Assembly (NCBI GenBank): GCA_040755195.1
Contig: JBFMBL010000007.1
Span: forward strand, 1 to 64,000
DNA: 64,000 nt
Reading direction: 5' to 3'
Source of the DNA: SURF-55 sp040755195
GTDB taxonomy: Bacteria > Bacillota > Desulfotomaculia > Desulfotomaculales > Ammonificaceae
This document shows positions 1-8,380 of the stretch, one piece after another. How positions within the stretch are numbered: the stretch's first letter is position 1; the number at the start of each line of letters is the position of its first letter. The notes under the pieces were generated by a model that did no database searches, was not told where the DNA came from, and saw only the letters and a list, made by a program, of their open reading frames with translations. The position numbers and the translations under genes are program-made.

Positions 1-939
1 CCCCAGGTAACCGTAGTCCTGCCCGTTGCAGGATACTTCGACAGCTCCGGCGTTGCCCAGTCTGACCGTTATAGAGTTCTGAGCGCTGAAGCTGCGCGCG
101 TCACCGGCCCAAAGCATTCCTTCAAAAACCAGCACGCCGTCGGCAATCACCTGCGTCCAGCACCGTTCCCTGGTGGCGTTTAAAGACAACGTTACCCCCT
201 GATTCTTCTGCTCCTCTTGTCCCGTCTGATCCGTCCCCGGTGTCCCGCCCGTTTGCCCCGTCTGACCACCAGGATTCGTATCGCCGCTTTGGCCCGTCTT
301 ATCCGTGGCGTTCGACTCGCCGGTTTGACCCGTCCGGCTATTCTTGTCTTCCTGGTCTTTCCGGTCCTGAGGGTTTTCGTTCTTGGGGCCCTCTTGATCC
401 TGGTCTCCCTGTTCCTTATTACCCTCTTCAGAGTCAGGCACCGGTGCGTAAGATTGTCCGTCCGTCGAAGGCGGGGTCTCATTATTGTTGACAGGTTGCT
501 GTTTTACCGGTGTTTGTATTGTATCTTCATGAGGCAATGCCGGTGCGTTTTCAACCGGACCGCTGTAAACCGCCTCATAAATACCGTTGAAAGCCAGGAG
601 TAACCCGACAACAATCACCACCAGAAAAACACTGCGATAGCGCTGCCAGTTGAAAGCAGGACGATTCTGTTCCTCCTTAGCAGGTTTGCTTTCAGGCCTC
701 TGTCCCTGTTCCGCTTCGAAGAACCGGTCCAGTTCCGCGGTAAGAACGGTTTCGTCCAATTCCAGATAACGAGCATAAGAGCGGAGGAACGACTTGGCAT
801 AAACCCTGCCGGGTAAAGCATTGAACCGGTCGTTTTCCATCGCTTCCAAGAACTTCGCCCGGATCTTGGTTGCTTCTTCAGCCGCTGCAATGCTTATGCC
901 TTTCTCTTTCCGTGCATTGGAAAGCTTTTCCCCGATCAC
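1..939 (-). CDS. RodZ-like HTH / transmembrane protein (C-terminus off the window)
   Basis: Open frame running off the left edge, 313 codons visible, starting GTG at 939 behind a GGGGTGG site. Residues ~1-70 form a RodZ-type helix-turn-helix (starts VIGEKLSNARKEKGIS; later GRVYAKSFLRSYARYL). A single membrane segment follows at ~100-120 (VFLVVIVVGLLLAF), then a long Pro/Gly/Gln/Thr-rich extracytoplasmic linker with TGQTG-like repeats. The last ~60 residues match the DUF4115 fold (WTQVIADG, FEGMLWAGD, VRLGNAGAVEVSCNG). RodZ family proteins link MreB filaments to the membrane and affect cell shape; function here is inferred from architecture. It lies directly downstream of ftsK on the same strand, as in many Firmicutes. 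Confidence 0.85.
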   Translation of the reverse strand, partial: MIGEKLSNARKEKGISIAAAEEATKIRAKFLEAMENDRFNALPGRVYAKSFLRSYARYLELDETVLTAELDRFFEAEQGQRPESKPAKEEQNRPAFNWQRYRSVFLVVIVVGLLLAFNGIYEAVYSGPVENAPALPHEDTIQTPVKQQPVNNNETPPSTDGQSYAPVPDSEEGNKEQGDQDQEGPKNENPQDRKDQEDKNSRTGQTGESNATDKTGQSGDTNPGGQTGQTGGTPGTDQTGQEEQKNQGVTLSLNATRERCWTQVIADGVLVFEGMLWAGDARSFSAQNSITVRLGNAGAVEVSCNGQDYGYLG

Positions 940-1010
940 TCTACCACCCCATATAAATATAGGACTAATTTCGCAAAAAAACGGCAAAAAATATATTTTC
1001 CCCGGTTTTA

Positions 1011-1040
1011 ACTATATCACACCCGGGATTTAGCAGTCAA
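1011..1040 (-). promoter_or_regulatory. Candidate sigma-A promoter for the RodZ-like gene
   Basis: On the minus strand TTGACT is separated by 18 nt from TATAGT, ~70 nt upstream of the GTG start at 939 in the 118-nt gap after ftsK. Suggests the RodZ-like gene can be transcribed independently of ftsK. Based on consensus matching only. Confidence 0.45.
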
Positions 1041-1057
1041 TATTAGACATTATTTGT

Positions 1058-3283
1058 CTATTTTCGCCGGTCTATGGTTGCGCGGTATTGTTCGAGTGTC
1101 ATCAGGAGAGTGCGTGGCTTGCTTCCTTCAAAAGGACCGACTATGCCGCGGCGCTCCATGATATCAATTAATCGGGCGGCCCGGGCGTAGCCGATTTTAA
1201 GCCGCCGTTGAAGCAGGGAGATGGAGGCGTGCCCCGCACGCACAAGGATTTCCACCGCCTGGGAGAAGAGTTCGTCATCCTCTTCGGGCGTGTCTTCGCA
1301 TTCCGTCACCTCCACGGGAATCTCCTCCGTTGACGGCAGTCCTTGCTTCTTCAAATATTCCACCACGGTCTCAACCTCACGGTCGGAAAGATAGGCGCCC
1401 TGCAATCTGAGGGGCTTGCTGCTGCCCACAGGCGAAAAAAGCATGTCGCCGCGGCCGAGAAGCTTCTCGGCGCCGGCCATGTCAAGAATCGTACGTGAAT
1501 CGACTTGCGACGAAACCGCAAAGGATACCCGTGAGGGAATATTGGCTTTGATCAACCCGGTGATAACGTCCACCGAAGGCCGTTGGGTGGCAACGACAAG
1601 ATGGATGCCGGCCGCGCGGGCCATCTGGGCCAGCCGGCATACCGCGTCCTCGACATCTACCGGCGCCACCATCATCAGGTCAGCCAACTCGTCTATCACC
1701 ACCACGATGTACGGCAGCCGCGCTCTTTTCTCTTCACTTAACTGTAATATGCTGTTGTAGCGGTTTATATCCCGGACTCCCACCATGGCTAAAGCCTCGT
1801 AGCGGCGCTCCATCTCCCGGACCAGCCACCGGAGCGTAGCCGCCGCTTTCTTGGCGTCCGTGACCACGGGACAGGCAAGATGGGGAATATCGTTATAGGT
1901 GGTGAGCTCCACCATCTTTGGATCAATCAACACGAATTTCACTACATCCGGGCCGGATTTAAACAAAATGCTGACTATAAGCGTATTCAGGCATACGCTT
2001 TTACCCGCTCCCGTGGCTCCGGCAATCAGCAGGTGCGGCATCTGTGAGAGGTCCGCCACCACCACATGGCCGGCAATACCCTTCCCCAGGACCATCGTAA
2101 GCGGTGAAGGCGACTGAGCGAACTCCTTGCTTTCAAGAAGCTCGCGTAAATGAACCAGAGAAATCGCTTTATTCGGAACCTCGATGCCAATGGCCGCCTT
2201 ACCCGGAATGGGAGCCTCGATCCGGACATCCGCCGCCGCCATCACCAGCGCGATATCATCGGCCAGGCTGACTATGCGGCTGACTTTCACGCCCGGTGCC
2301 GGCTGGACCTCGTATCGGGTAACGGCGGGTCCACGGGTGACCTGTACGACCTTGGCCTTAACACCGAAACTATCAAGAGTTTCTTCGAGGATTTTAATGC
2401 TTTCGGCGATATCCCGCGAACCCGAACCGTCGCGCGTCTTTGGGATGCGGGTAAGCAGCGTAACCGGCGGCGGCTTATAGGCTACCACTTCCTCGAGAGA
2501 AATCTGGCTGACCCGCGCCGCGGATTTTTCGTCCACCGTTGCCGGCGGGGGGGGTAATGCCTGCGCTTCCGTGGAAGGCGCCGGTTCCGTTCTTGAATGC
2601 GCCGGTTCATTGCCGTCTATGATTACAGGCAGCGACACCGCCGACTCTTCTTCCTCTTCCTCTTCTTTTTCGTTTACTTCGGTATAAATAAAATCCCCGA
2701 ACATCCGGGTCAATTTACGAATAAAACGGGAGAATCTCTTGGTTGCCTCTCTGCCCAGTTCTCCCGGAGACAGACTGCTGGTAAGGGCAAGACAGGCCAG
2801 AGTGACACTGGAAAGGACAACGTAAGTTCCCGCAATTCCGAAAGCCCGGCGAAGGATAAAAGACAAAAAGGCACCCACTACGCCGCCGCCGTCGCCCGCA
2901 AGACCGTTGGTCAGCGCTTCCTTGAATACCGTGTCCCGGGGCAAGAGCCATAGATCCAGGAGCACAAGGACCACCAGGACCAGGCAAACACCGCCGTAAG
3001 CCCTCAGCCTTAAGTCTTCCTTTCGCCCGTCCCGCAACAGGCCTACACCGAAAAGCCCCACGGCGACCGGTATCAGGTATCGCCCCTCACCCGCCAGGCC
3101 GGAGAGAATGCGTCGCTCAAAAGCTCCCACCGCCCCTGCCGAGCCGTTTGCCAGGCCGATCAGGCAAAGGGCAGCCAAAGCAAGCAAGCTCAAGCCGAGA
3201 AGTTCCGCTTTAATATCCCTCATCACGGCTTCGTTAGCCTTGCCCTTAATGGGTACGCTCTCATTCTGCTTTTTTCTTGCCAT
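1058..3283 (-). CDS. ftsK: DNA translocase FtsK/SpoIIIE
   Basis: 741-residue FtsK/SpoIIIE ATPase, which pumps chromosomal DNA through the division or sporulation septum. The N-terminus carries about four membrane segments (~28-170), then an acidic/proline-rich linker (~200-255), the alpha/beta motor core with Walker A GATGAGKS at 422-429 and Walker B region VVVIDELADLMM, the ATQRPSVDVITG segment, and a C-terminal winged-helix gamma domain (~670-735, ending with the SISLLQRRLKIGYARAARLID stretch) that reads KOPS/SRS sequences. ATG start preceded by AAGGAG. Length is typical. Whether it serves as vegetative FtsK or sporulation SpoIIIE cannot be told from sequence alone. Confidence 0.95.
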   Translation of the reverse strand: MARKKQNESVPIKGKANEAVMRDIKAELLGLSLLALAALCLIGLANGSAGAVGAFERRILSGLAGEGRYLIPVAVGLFGVGLLRDGRKEDLRLRAYGGVCLVLVVLVLLDLWLLPRDTVFKEALTNGLAGDGGGVVGAFLSFILRRAFGIAGTYVVLSSVTLACLALTSSLSPGELGREATKRFSRFIRKLTRMFGDFIYTEVNEKEEEEEEESAVSLPVIIDGNEPAHSRTEPAPSTEAQALPPPPATVDEKSAARVSQISLEEVVAYKPPPVTLLTRIPKTRDGSGSRDIAESIKILEETLDSFGVKAKVVQVTRGPAVTRYEVQPAPGVKVSRIVSLADDIALVMAAADVRIEAPIPGKAAIGIEVPNKAISLVHLRELLESKEFAQSPSPLTMVLGKGIAGHVVVADLSQMPHLLIAGATGAGKSVCLNTLIVSILFKSGPDVVKFVLIDPKMVELTTYNDIPHLACPVVTDAKKAAATLRWLVREMERRYEALAMVGVRDINRYNSILQLSEEKRARLPYIVVVIDELADLMMVAPVDVEDAVCRLAQMARAAGIHLVVATQRPSVDVITGLIKANIPSRVSFAVSSQVDSRTILDMAGAEKLLGRGDMLFSPVGSSKPLRLQGAYLSDREVETVVEYLKKQGLPSTEEIPVEVTECEDTPEEDDELFSQAVEILVRAGHASISLLQRRLKIGYARAARLIDIMERRGIVGPFEGSKPRTLLMTLEQYRATIDRRK

Positions 3284-3346
3284 AAACGTCTCCTTTTTCT
3301 CGCGTACTACTTCGGCGTTAAACTCAATTCTCCTGCCGAATCGCCC

Positions 3347-3375
3347 TTGACATAAGAACGCCTGGCATCTATATT
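3347..3375 (+). promoter_or_regulatory. Sigma-A promoter of the biotin operon
   Basis: TTGACA (3347-3352), 17-nt spacer, TATATT (3370-3375): a near-perfect housekeeping promoter. Its -10 element overlaps the left half of the BirA box, so repressor and RNA polymerase would compete. Predicted transcription start is near 3382, which excludes a translation start at the TTG at 3374. Confidence 0.8.
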
Positions 3376-3405
3376 GTTAACCAGAAATACCTGCCAGGTT
3401 TACAT
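3374..3405. promoter_or_regulatory. BirA biotin operator
   Basis: TTGTTAACC (3374-3382), 14-nt spacer, GGTTTACAT (3397-3405). The Firmicutes BirA box is an inverted repeat of TTGTTAACC/GGTTAACAA around a 14-16-nt spacer; the left half matches perfectly and the right half at 7 of 9. It sits on the -10 region of the promoter in front of bioF, so holo-BirA (biotinyl-AMP bound) would repress the operon. Confidence 0.85.
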
Positions 3406-3430
3406 TAATTGTGAGAAGAGTGTTAAACAA

Positions 3431-4585
3431 GTGGATCACCTCGGTAAAGCACTGCGGGACGCGGAAAACGCCGGATTGAAACGCACCCTGCGCTCATTGA
3501 CGCCGCACAGCCCCACCCGGGCGCTTTATAACGGCCGGGAGGCAACCCTTTTTTGCACCAATAACTACCTGGGGCTCACGCACCACCCCCGGGTAATCGC
3601 AAAGGCCGTGGAAGCTTTAAGGGCTTACGGCGCCGGAAGCGGCGCCGCGCGCCTCGTCAGCGGTCACTCCCCTTTGCACCAGGAGCTGGAAAAGGCCGTC
3701 GCCCGGTTTAAGGGATGCGCGCGGGCGCTTGTTTTTCCAACGGGATACATGGCCAACATTGCCGTGATAAGCGCCCTTGCGGGCCGCGGTGACGTGGTTT
3801 TCTGCGACCGGCTCTGTCACGCCTCGTTGCTCGACGGCTGCCGCTTGAGCGGCGCGAAGGTTTTACGCTTCAGGCACAACAGCATTGCGTCCTTGCGCCG
3901 GCTGATCACAGAGCATCGCGGGCGACGGCGCCTTCTTGTCACCGAGGGCGTTTTTTCGATGGACGGCGATACGGCGCCGCTGGCGGAGTTATACGCGCTT
4001 GCCCGGGAGAATGACCTCATGCTTATCGTAGACGACGCCCACGGCACCGGCGTCCTCGGCCCGGAAGGCCGCGGCACGCTTGCCGTCCAGGGTGTGGCGG
4101 TCAACGACATCGTGCTGACCGGCACGCTCTCCAAAGCCCTGGGGTCTCTAGGCGGATTTGTGGCCGGATCGAACATCCTGGTCGATTTCATCCTGAACAG
4201 CGCCCGCCCCTTTATTTTCACCACGGCGCTGCCCCCTGCCTCTGCCGCCGCAGCCCTGGCCGCCCTCGAGTTGCTCCAGGAGGAGCCGTCAATACACGGC
4301 CGCCTGTGGGAAAACGTCAACCGGATGCATGCCGGGCTGACCGGCTGCGGTTTTTCAGTTGCCAAAACCTCGCCCATAATGCCTATAATAATAGGTGATC
4401 CGGTACGGGCTCTGAGCCTTTCAGAACGGTTACTCAGCAGGGGTTACTTTGTGCCGGCCATCCGCCCGCCATCGGTGCCGCATGGAACGGCGCGCCTCAG
4501 GATAACCGTAAGCGCCGCTCATACCCGCGCGGAGATCGACGGCTTTTTGACCGCTCTAAATGAAGCGATAAAAGATGGAATTTGA
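3431..4585 (+). CDS. bioF: 8-amino-7-oxononanoate synthase (BioF)
   Basis: PLP-dependent alpha-oxoamine synthase that condenses pimeloyl-ACP/CoA with L-alanine, the first step of biotin ring assembly. Visible family features: NNYLGLTHHP near the N-terminus, GSGAARLVSGHSPLH, the VDDAHGTGVLGPEG segment with the cofactor-binding Asp/His, and the Schiff-base lysine in TGTLSKALGSLGG. 384 residues from the GTG at 3431, normal for BioF. A longer frame reaches a TTG at 3374, but that codon lies inside the promoter/operator, so the GTG is preferred (weak GAAGAG site ~10 nt upstream). First gene of the biotin operon. Confidence 0.93.
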   Translation: MDHLGKALRDAENAGLKRTLRSLTPHSPTRALYNGREATLFCTNNYLGLTHHPRVIAKAVEALRAYGAGSGAARLVSGHSPLHQELEKAVARFKGCARALVFPTGYMANIAVISALAGRGDVVFCDRLCHASLLDGCRLSGAKVLRFRHNSIASLRRLITEHRGRRRLLVTEGVFSMDGDTAPLAELYALARENDLMLIVDDAHGTGVLGPEGRGTLAVQGVAVNDIVLTGTLSKALGSLGGFVAGSNILVDFILNSARPFIFTTALPPASAAAALAALELLQEEPSIHGRLWENVNRMHAGLTGCGFSVAKTSPIMPIIIGDPVRALSLSERLLSRGYFVPAIRPPSVPHGTARLRITVSAAHTRAEIDGFLTALNEAIKDGI

Positions 4586-4641
4586 CACTAAAGCTATTCT
4601 AGATTCTGGATAATAACTCTTTTCTACAACTCTTTGCTTAA

Positions 4642-4676
4642 ATATTCTATATTCTATATTCTGTATTCTAAATTCT
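4642..4676. repeat. Heptanucleotide tandem repeat, five units (ATATTCT type)
   Basis: Five consecutive 7-bp units: ATATTCT three times, then GTATTCT and AAATTCT, filling most of the bioF-bioD spacer; more degenerate units precede it. Same unit family as the array in front of tRNA-Arg. Confidence 0.8.
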
Positions 4677-4695
4677 TTAAACGGAGGCATTAGAT

Positions 4696-5460
4696 GTGAC
4701 CAAAGCACAAACTGGAAAAGCACCAGCATCCGCACTGCCATCATTGTTTGTAACGGGAACCGATACCGGTGTGGGCAAAACGGTCTTAAGCGCCCTTCTG
4801 GGCTTAATCTACCAGTCGGCGGGCCTGAAAGTCGCTTACCTGAAACCTGTGGAAACCGGCGCCACTAAAGGAGCCGGCGGCCTGATACCGGAAGATACGA
4901 AGTTTGTTGCCGATGTTCTCGGCCTGAAGGAATCATTCGATGTGCTTTGCCCCTACTCTTTCGAACACCCCGTTTCGCCGCATCTGGCGGCGCGTTTAGA
5001 AAAAAAGGAGTTTAAACCGCAGGTGGCCCAGGAGTGTTTCAAGTATCTCCAAAAGTTTTATGACGCCGTGATCGTCGAGGGCGCAGGGGGCTTTCTCGTG
5101 CCTCTTTCCGAAAGGTACATGGTAGCCGACCTGGCAAGGGACCTTGGTCTGCCCCTGGTCATAACGGCGCGACCGGGGCTGGGCAGCATCAACCACTCCT
5201 TGTTGACGATCGCCGCTGCCGTCCAGGTCGAGCTGAAAGTGGCCGGCGTGGTCATCAACCGCTACCCCGAGAATCCCGATCCTGTCGCCGGGGACAACCC
5301 GAGGACCATAGCCAAGTTCTCCGGGCTGCCGGTCTTGGCACGGGTTCCTGAGATTGCCGGGCTGGACGCGAAAGAACCCGCACGCGCCCTCCTGGAAAAA
5401 GCCGCGCTCGAACTCAACCAGGCGTACCGGTTGGGCGAAACGCTCGCCAAACTGGCGTGA
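4696..5460 (+). CDS. bioD: ATP-dependent dethiobiotin synthetase (BioD)
   Basis: 254 residues. Closes the ureido ring of dethiobiotin from 7,8-diaminononanoate, CO2 and ATP. P-loop TGTDTGVGKT lies near the N-terminus, followed by the KPVETGA substrate/Mg segment and EGAGGFLVPL, both BioD signatures. GTG start at 4696 with ACGGAGG about 9 nt upstream; the ATG two bases earlier is followed at once by a stop. Second gene of the biotin operon, separated from bioF by a repeat-filled 110-nt spacer. Confidence 0.93.
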   Translation: MTKAQTGKAPASALPSLFVTGTDTGVGKTVLSALLGLIYQSAGLKVAYLKPVETGATKGAGGLIPEDTKFVADVLGLKESFDVLCPYSFEHPVSPHLAARLEKKEFKPQVAQECFKYLQKFYDAVIVEGAGGFLVPLSERYMVADLARDLGLPLVITARPGLGSINHSLLTIAAAVQVELKVAGVVINRYPENPDPVAGDNPRTIAKFSGLPVLARVPEIAGLDAKEPARALLEKAALELNQAYRLGETLAKLA

Positions 5461-5479
5461 AAATTGAGGAATGAAAATC

Positions 5480-5567
5480 GACGCCGGAAATAGCTATTTA
5501 CCCTGTTGTCACATATTCATTTCTTGACTCATGGTGTTCTTGGCGTCTTGGCGGTGAGATTTATTTC
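5480..5567. repeat. Left copy of an ~88-bp inverted repeat flanking bioA-bioB
   Basis: This spacer sequence recurs in inverted orientation at about 9364-9452 with only scattered differences (shared blocks include TGTTGTCACATATT and CTTGGCGTCTTGGCGGTGAG). It contains the octamer pair CTTGGCGT/CTTGGCGG. The two copies bracket bioA, the esterase gene, bioC and bioB. Confidence 0.85.
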
Positions 5568-5583
5568 CTGAGGGAGGAAACCA

Positions 5584-6945
5584 ATGTACAGCCGTGAAGC
5601 GATAGAACGCATGGAAAACCTTGACCGCACCCTGATTTGGCACCCTTTTACCCAGATGAAGGAGTACGATTTTGAAAACGCCCCGGTGATCGCCGCGGGT
5701 AAAGGTTGCTACCTGATTGACATCCACGGGCGCCGCTACCTCGACGGTGTGAGCTCGCTCTGGGTCAACGTTCACGGCCACCGGACACCGGCGCTCGACG
5801 AGGCGATCAAGGAACAACTCGGGAAGATCGCCCACTCCACGCTTTTGGGGCTGGCAAACATTCCTTCGGTTCTTCTTGCCGAACGGTTGATATCCATCGC
5901 CCCCGCGGGCCTCAAGCGGGTCTTTTACTCGGACAGCGGCTCCACCGGTGTGGAGATCGCACTTAAAATCGCCTTCCAGTACTGGCAGAACCTCGGCACA
6001 ACCGGGAAAAAGAAGTTTCTTTCCTTCTACAATGCCTACCACGGCGATACCCTGGGGGCGGTCGGCGTGGGCGGCATGGAACTCTTCCATCAGGTTTACG
6101 GCCCTCTCGTGGTAGCCTCGCTAAAAACACCTTCGGCCTACTGTTACCGTTGTCCCTACGGATACAGCGAACCCCAAAGGTGCGGTCGCGAGTGTTTTAC
6201 GGCTGTCGCCCGGGTCCTGGAAGAACACCGTGACGAACTGGCCGCTGTGATCATCGAGCCTGTAATCCAAGGAGCAGCGGGGATGATCACCTGGCCCGAG
6301 GGTTTTTTGCGGCATCTCCGACTGTTATGCGACGCCTACCAGGTCCTGCTTATCGCCGACGAGGTGGCGACGGGGTTCGGCCGTACCGGGAAGATGTTCG
6401 CCTGCGAACACGAACAGGTCAGCCCGGACATCATGATAATAGCCAAGGGCATTACCGGCGGCTACCTGCCGCTTGCGGCAACGCTTACCACCGAAACAAT
6501 CTACGACGCCTTCTACGCCGATTACGTGGAACAAAAGACCTTTTTTCACGGCCACACCTATACCGGAAACCCGCTGGCCTGCGCCGCTGCCCTGGCCAAT
6601 CTCGACCTGTTCGAAAACGAAGCGGTAATAAAAAGACTTCAACCAAAGATAGAACATCTTCGGATACTCCTTAAGGATCTCCGGGATCTGCCGCACGTCG
6701 GCGACATCCGCCAGGCCGGTTTTATGGTGGGAATTGAACTGGTCCGGGACAAAGAAAAAAGGGAACCTTTCCCGCTTGCCGACCGAAAAGGACGGCAGGT
6801 GATTCTCAAGGCCCGCGAGAAAGGGGTAATCATCCGGCCGCTCGGTGACGTTGTTGTGCTTATGCCGCCGCTGGCGATTACCGGCCAAGAGCTGTCAGAC
6901 CTCTGCGAAGCGGTAACCGCCAGCATCATGGAGGTTACGAATTGA
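5584..6945 (+). CDS. bioA: Adenosylmethionine-8-amino-7-oxononanoate aminotransferase (BioA)
   Basis: 453-residue class-III PLP aminotransferase converting 8-amino-7-oxononanoate to 7,8-diaminononanoate. The N-terminus has the BioA hallmark IWHPFTQMKEY; then DGVSSLWVNVHGH, SDSGSTGVEIALKIA, the cofactor Asp in LLIADEVATGFGRTG, and the PLP lysine in IAKGITGGYLPLAAT. ATG start with GAGGGAGG upstream. Closest in layout to the Bacillus-type enzyme; whether the amino donor is SAM or lysine cannot be decided here. Its stop overlaps the TTG start of the next gene (TTGA). Confidence 0.93.
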   Translation: MYSREAIERMENLDRTLIWHPFTQMKEYDFENAPVIAAGKGCYLIDIHGRRYLDGVSSLWVNVHGHRTPALDEAIKEQLGKIAHSTLLGLANIPSVLLAERLISIAPAGLKRVFYSDSGSTGVEIALKIAFQYWQNLGTTGKKKFLSFYNAYHGDTLGAVGVGGMELFHQVYGPLVVASLKTPSAYCYRCPYGYSEPQRCGRECFTAVARVLEEHRDELAAVIIEPVIQGAAGMITWPEGFLRHLRLLCDAYQVLLIADEVATGFGRTGKMFACEHEQVSPDIMIIAKGITGGYLPLAATLTTETIYDAFYADYVEQKTFFHGHTYTGNPLACAAALANLDLFENEAVIKRLQPKIEHLRILLKDLRDLPHVGDIRQAGFMVGIELVRDKEKREPFPLADRKGRQVILKAREKGVIIRPLGDVVVLMPPLAITGQELSDLCEAVTASIMEVTN

Positions 6946-7604
6946 CGCCGACTATCGGTCTTAACGAAAAAGGTGTTGCTTTACGTCAAACCTTAATCGC
7001 AGGTACCCCGGCCTATTTGTTAACGCCGGAAAATGAGAAAGGACCGGCGGTAATCCTGCACGGGTACGGCGGTGTAAAAGAAGAGGTCCTGGGCCTCGGG
7101 TTTGCTTTGGCAGGCGCCGGCTGGAAAGCATACCTTCCCGATCTTCCCGGACACGGCGCGCACCCGGAACCGCTGTCCGCAAAAAGCGTCCGGAAGTTCG
7201 TCGCGGCCCTCAAAACCTTCGCTTTTCGCGCCGCTATAGGACACAGCCTGGGCGGGCGTATCGCCATGGCGCTGGGAACCGGGCGCCTTTGCCTGCTGTC
7301 CGTGCCGCTTGACGCCCGGTTTGACGGACGCAAAAGCGATCTCCTCCGGGTTCTCAGGGCGCGCCGGGTCCGCGAGGCGAAACCCTTTAACGGCTTGGAA
7401 GAAGCGCTGGCGGCACTTAACGAGCCCTGGCCGGCTCCGCCGGTCTTGCTGTTCCATTCTTTCCGGGATCTGCCGGCCTGTCTGGCGGCGGTGGCAAGGG
7501 CTCGGGAAATAGGCTGGGAAACCCGCAGCGTAAACAACGTGGGACACCTCGACATCGTTACCGCGCCAGAGGTAATCGCCGCTGTGGGAGCTTATTTTTC
7601 TTGA
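6942..7604 (+). CDS. Alpha/beta hydrolase, candidate pimeloyl-ACP methyl ester esterase (BioH functional analogue)
   Basis: 220 residues, TTG start overlapping the bioA stop, with GGAGG 7 nt upstream. Alpha/beta-hydrolase features: oxyanion region VILHGYGGVKEE, nucleophile elbow GHSLGG, a late acidic residue in FHSFRDLPACL and a C-terminal catalytic His in NVGHLDIV. It lies between bioA and bioC. BioC methylates malonyl-ACP so that fatty-acid synthesis can build pimeloyl-ACP methyl ester, and an esterase must then release the methyl group. Several unrelated hydrolases (BioH, BioG, BioK, BioJ, BioV) fill that role in other bacteria. Position makes this the candidate; the specific subfamily was not recognised. 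Confidence 0.75.
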   Translation: MTPTIGLNEKGVALRQTLIAGTPAYLLTPENEKGPAVILHGYGGVKEEVLGLGFALAGAGWKAYLPDLPGHGAHPEPLSAKSVRKFVAALKTFAFRAAIGHSLGGRIAMALGTGRLCLLSVPLDARFDGRKSDLLRVLRARRVREAKPFNGLEEALAALNEPWPAPPVLLFHSFRDLPACLAAVARAREIGWETRSVNNVGHLDIVTAPEVIAAVGAYFS

Positions 7605-7636
7605 AGTCCTAAGTTAAAAAAAAGGGGGCGATTCCA

Positions 7637-8380
7637 ATTTCCGTATCTGAACCGTTTGGCGTTAACAGCCACATATACGCAACCCCGGAAAACGAGCGAT
7701 TTTACATGCGAATCGCCGCCGCCCTGGCAGACAGGATAGCCCCTCTTGATCCCCGCCGGATCCTCGAGGTCGGAGCCGGTACCGGTGCGGCCACCGTTAT
7801 TTTGCGGCGCTGTTTCCCTAAGGCCAGGATCCTGGCCACCGACCCGAGCGAAAAAATGCTGGCGCATAACAGCAGAAAACTGCTAAAATACACGGACTTC
7901 GCGCTCCTATCCGCCGAAGGGGCTTCTGACTTAAGAGACAGGTTCGGCCTTATTTTCGGCAATGTCTGCTACCACTGGTTCCGGCCGGGAACAGTCCATA
8001 CCCTGGCAAAGCTACTTGAACCCGGGGGGGTAATGGCGTTCTCGGTTCCTGTCAGCGGGCCGGAAAAAGGAGACGGGAATCTGGTTTTGCTCCGTATCTG
8101 CCGGGAACTCGGCGTCGGCGACAGGCACGGGAAGCACCTCTTGAGCTTGAGCCGTCTGCGGCGGGAATTCGCAGGCTTGAAAAGCTCCGTGGAATTGATA
8201 ACGCTCCGTGAGACGCTACCACCCGCGCTATTCGGCACCCTGCTGCGGGCACGCGGTTCCTGGGCGTTTCTCTTCGGCCCCCGGGCGGAGTCGGCCGAGG
8301 ACCTGTGGAAGAAGTTAACCGCCGGGCTTTCGGATACCACCCTTCACTGGAACATGGCGCTGGTGGTGGCTCGCAAATGA
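7637..8380 (+). CDS. bioC: Malonyl-ACP O-methyltransferase (BioC), probable ATT start
   Basis: SAM-dependent class-I methyltransferase with motif I ILEVGAGTGAATVI, motif II ILATDPSEKML and a post-I FGLIFGNVCYHWF segment; in the biotin pathway it caps malonyl-ACP to prime pimelate synthesis. The first standard start is ATG 7706, but that would cut away in-frame codons for FGVNSHIYATPENERFYM, which resemble the conserved F..A..Y segment at the BioC N-terminus. The upstream frame has no ATG, GTG or TTG back to a stop at 7610-7612; an ATT at 7637 lies 8 nt after AAAGGGGG and is the best start. Stop overlaps the bioB ATG (ATGA). Confidence 0.85.
   Translation: MSVSEPFGVNSHIYATPENERFYMRIAAALADRIAPLDPRRILEVGAGTGAATVILRRCFPKARILATDPSEKMLAHNSRKLLKYTDFALLSAEGASDLRDRFGLIFGNVCYHWFRPGTVHTLAKLLEPGGVMAFSVPVSGPEKGDGNLVLLRICRELGVGDRHGKHLLSLSRLRREFAGLKSSVELITLRETLPPALFGTLLRARGSWAFLFGPRAESAEDLWKKLTAGLSDTTLHWNMALVVARK

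Noticed and set aside
192..603. Overlapping Arg/Pro-rich frames on both strands
   Set aside because: They are alternative frames of the Gly/Gln/Thr-rich linker of the RodZ-like protein, whose own frame runs through the window edge.
5509..6090. 193-codon minus-strand frame over the start of bioA
   Set aside because: Antisense to the well-conserved BioA N-terminus; begins in the inverted repeat.
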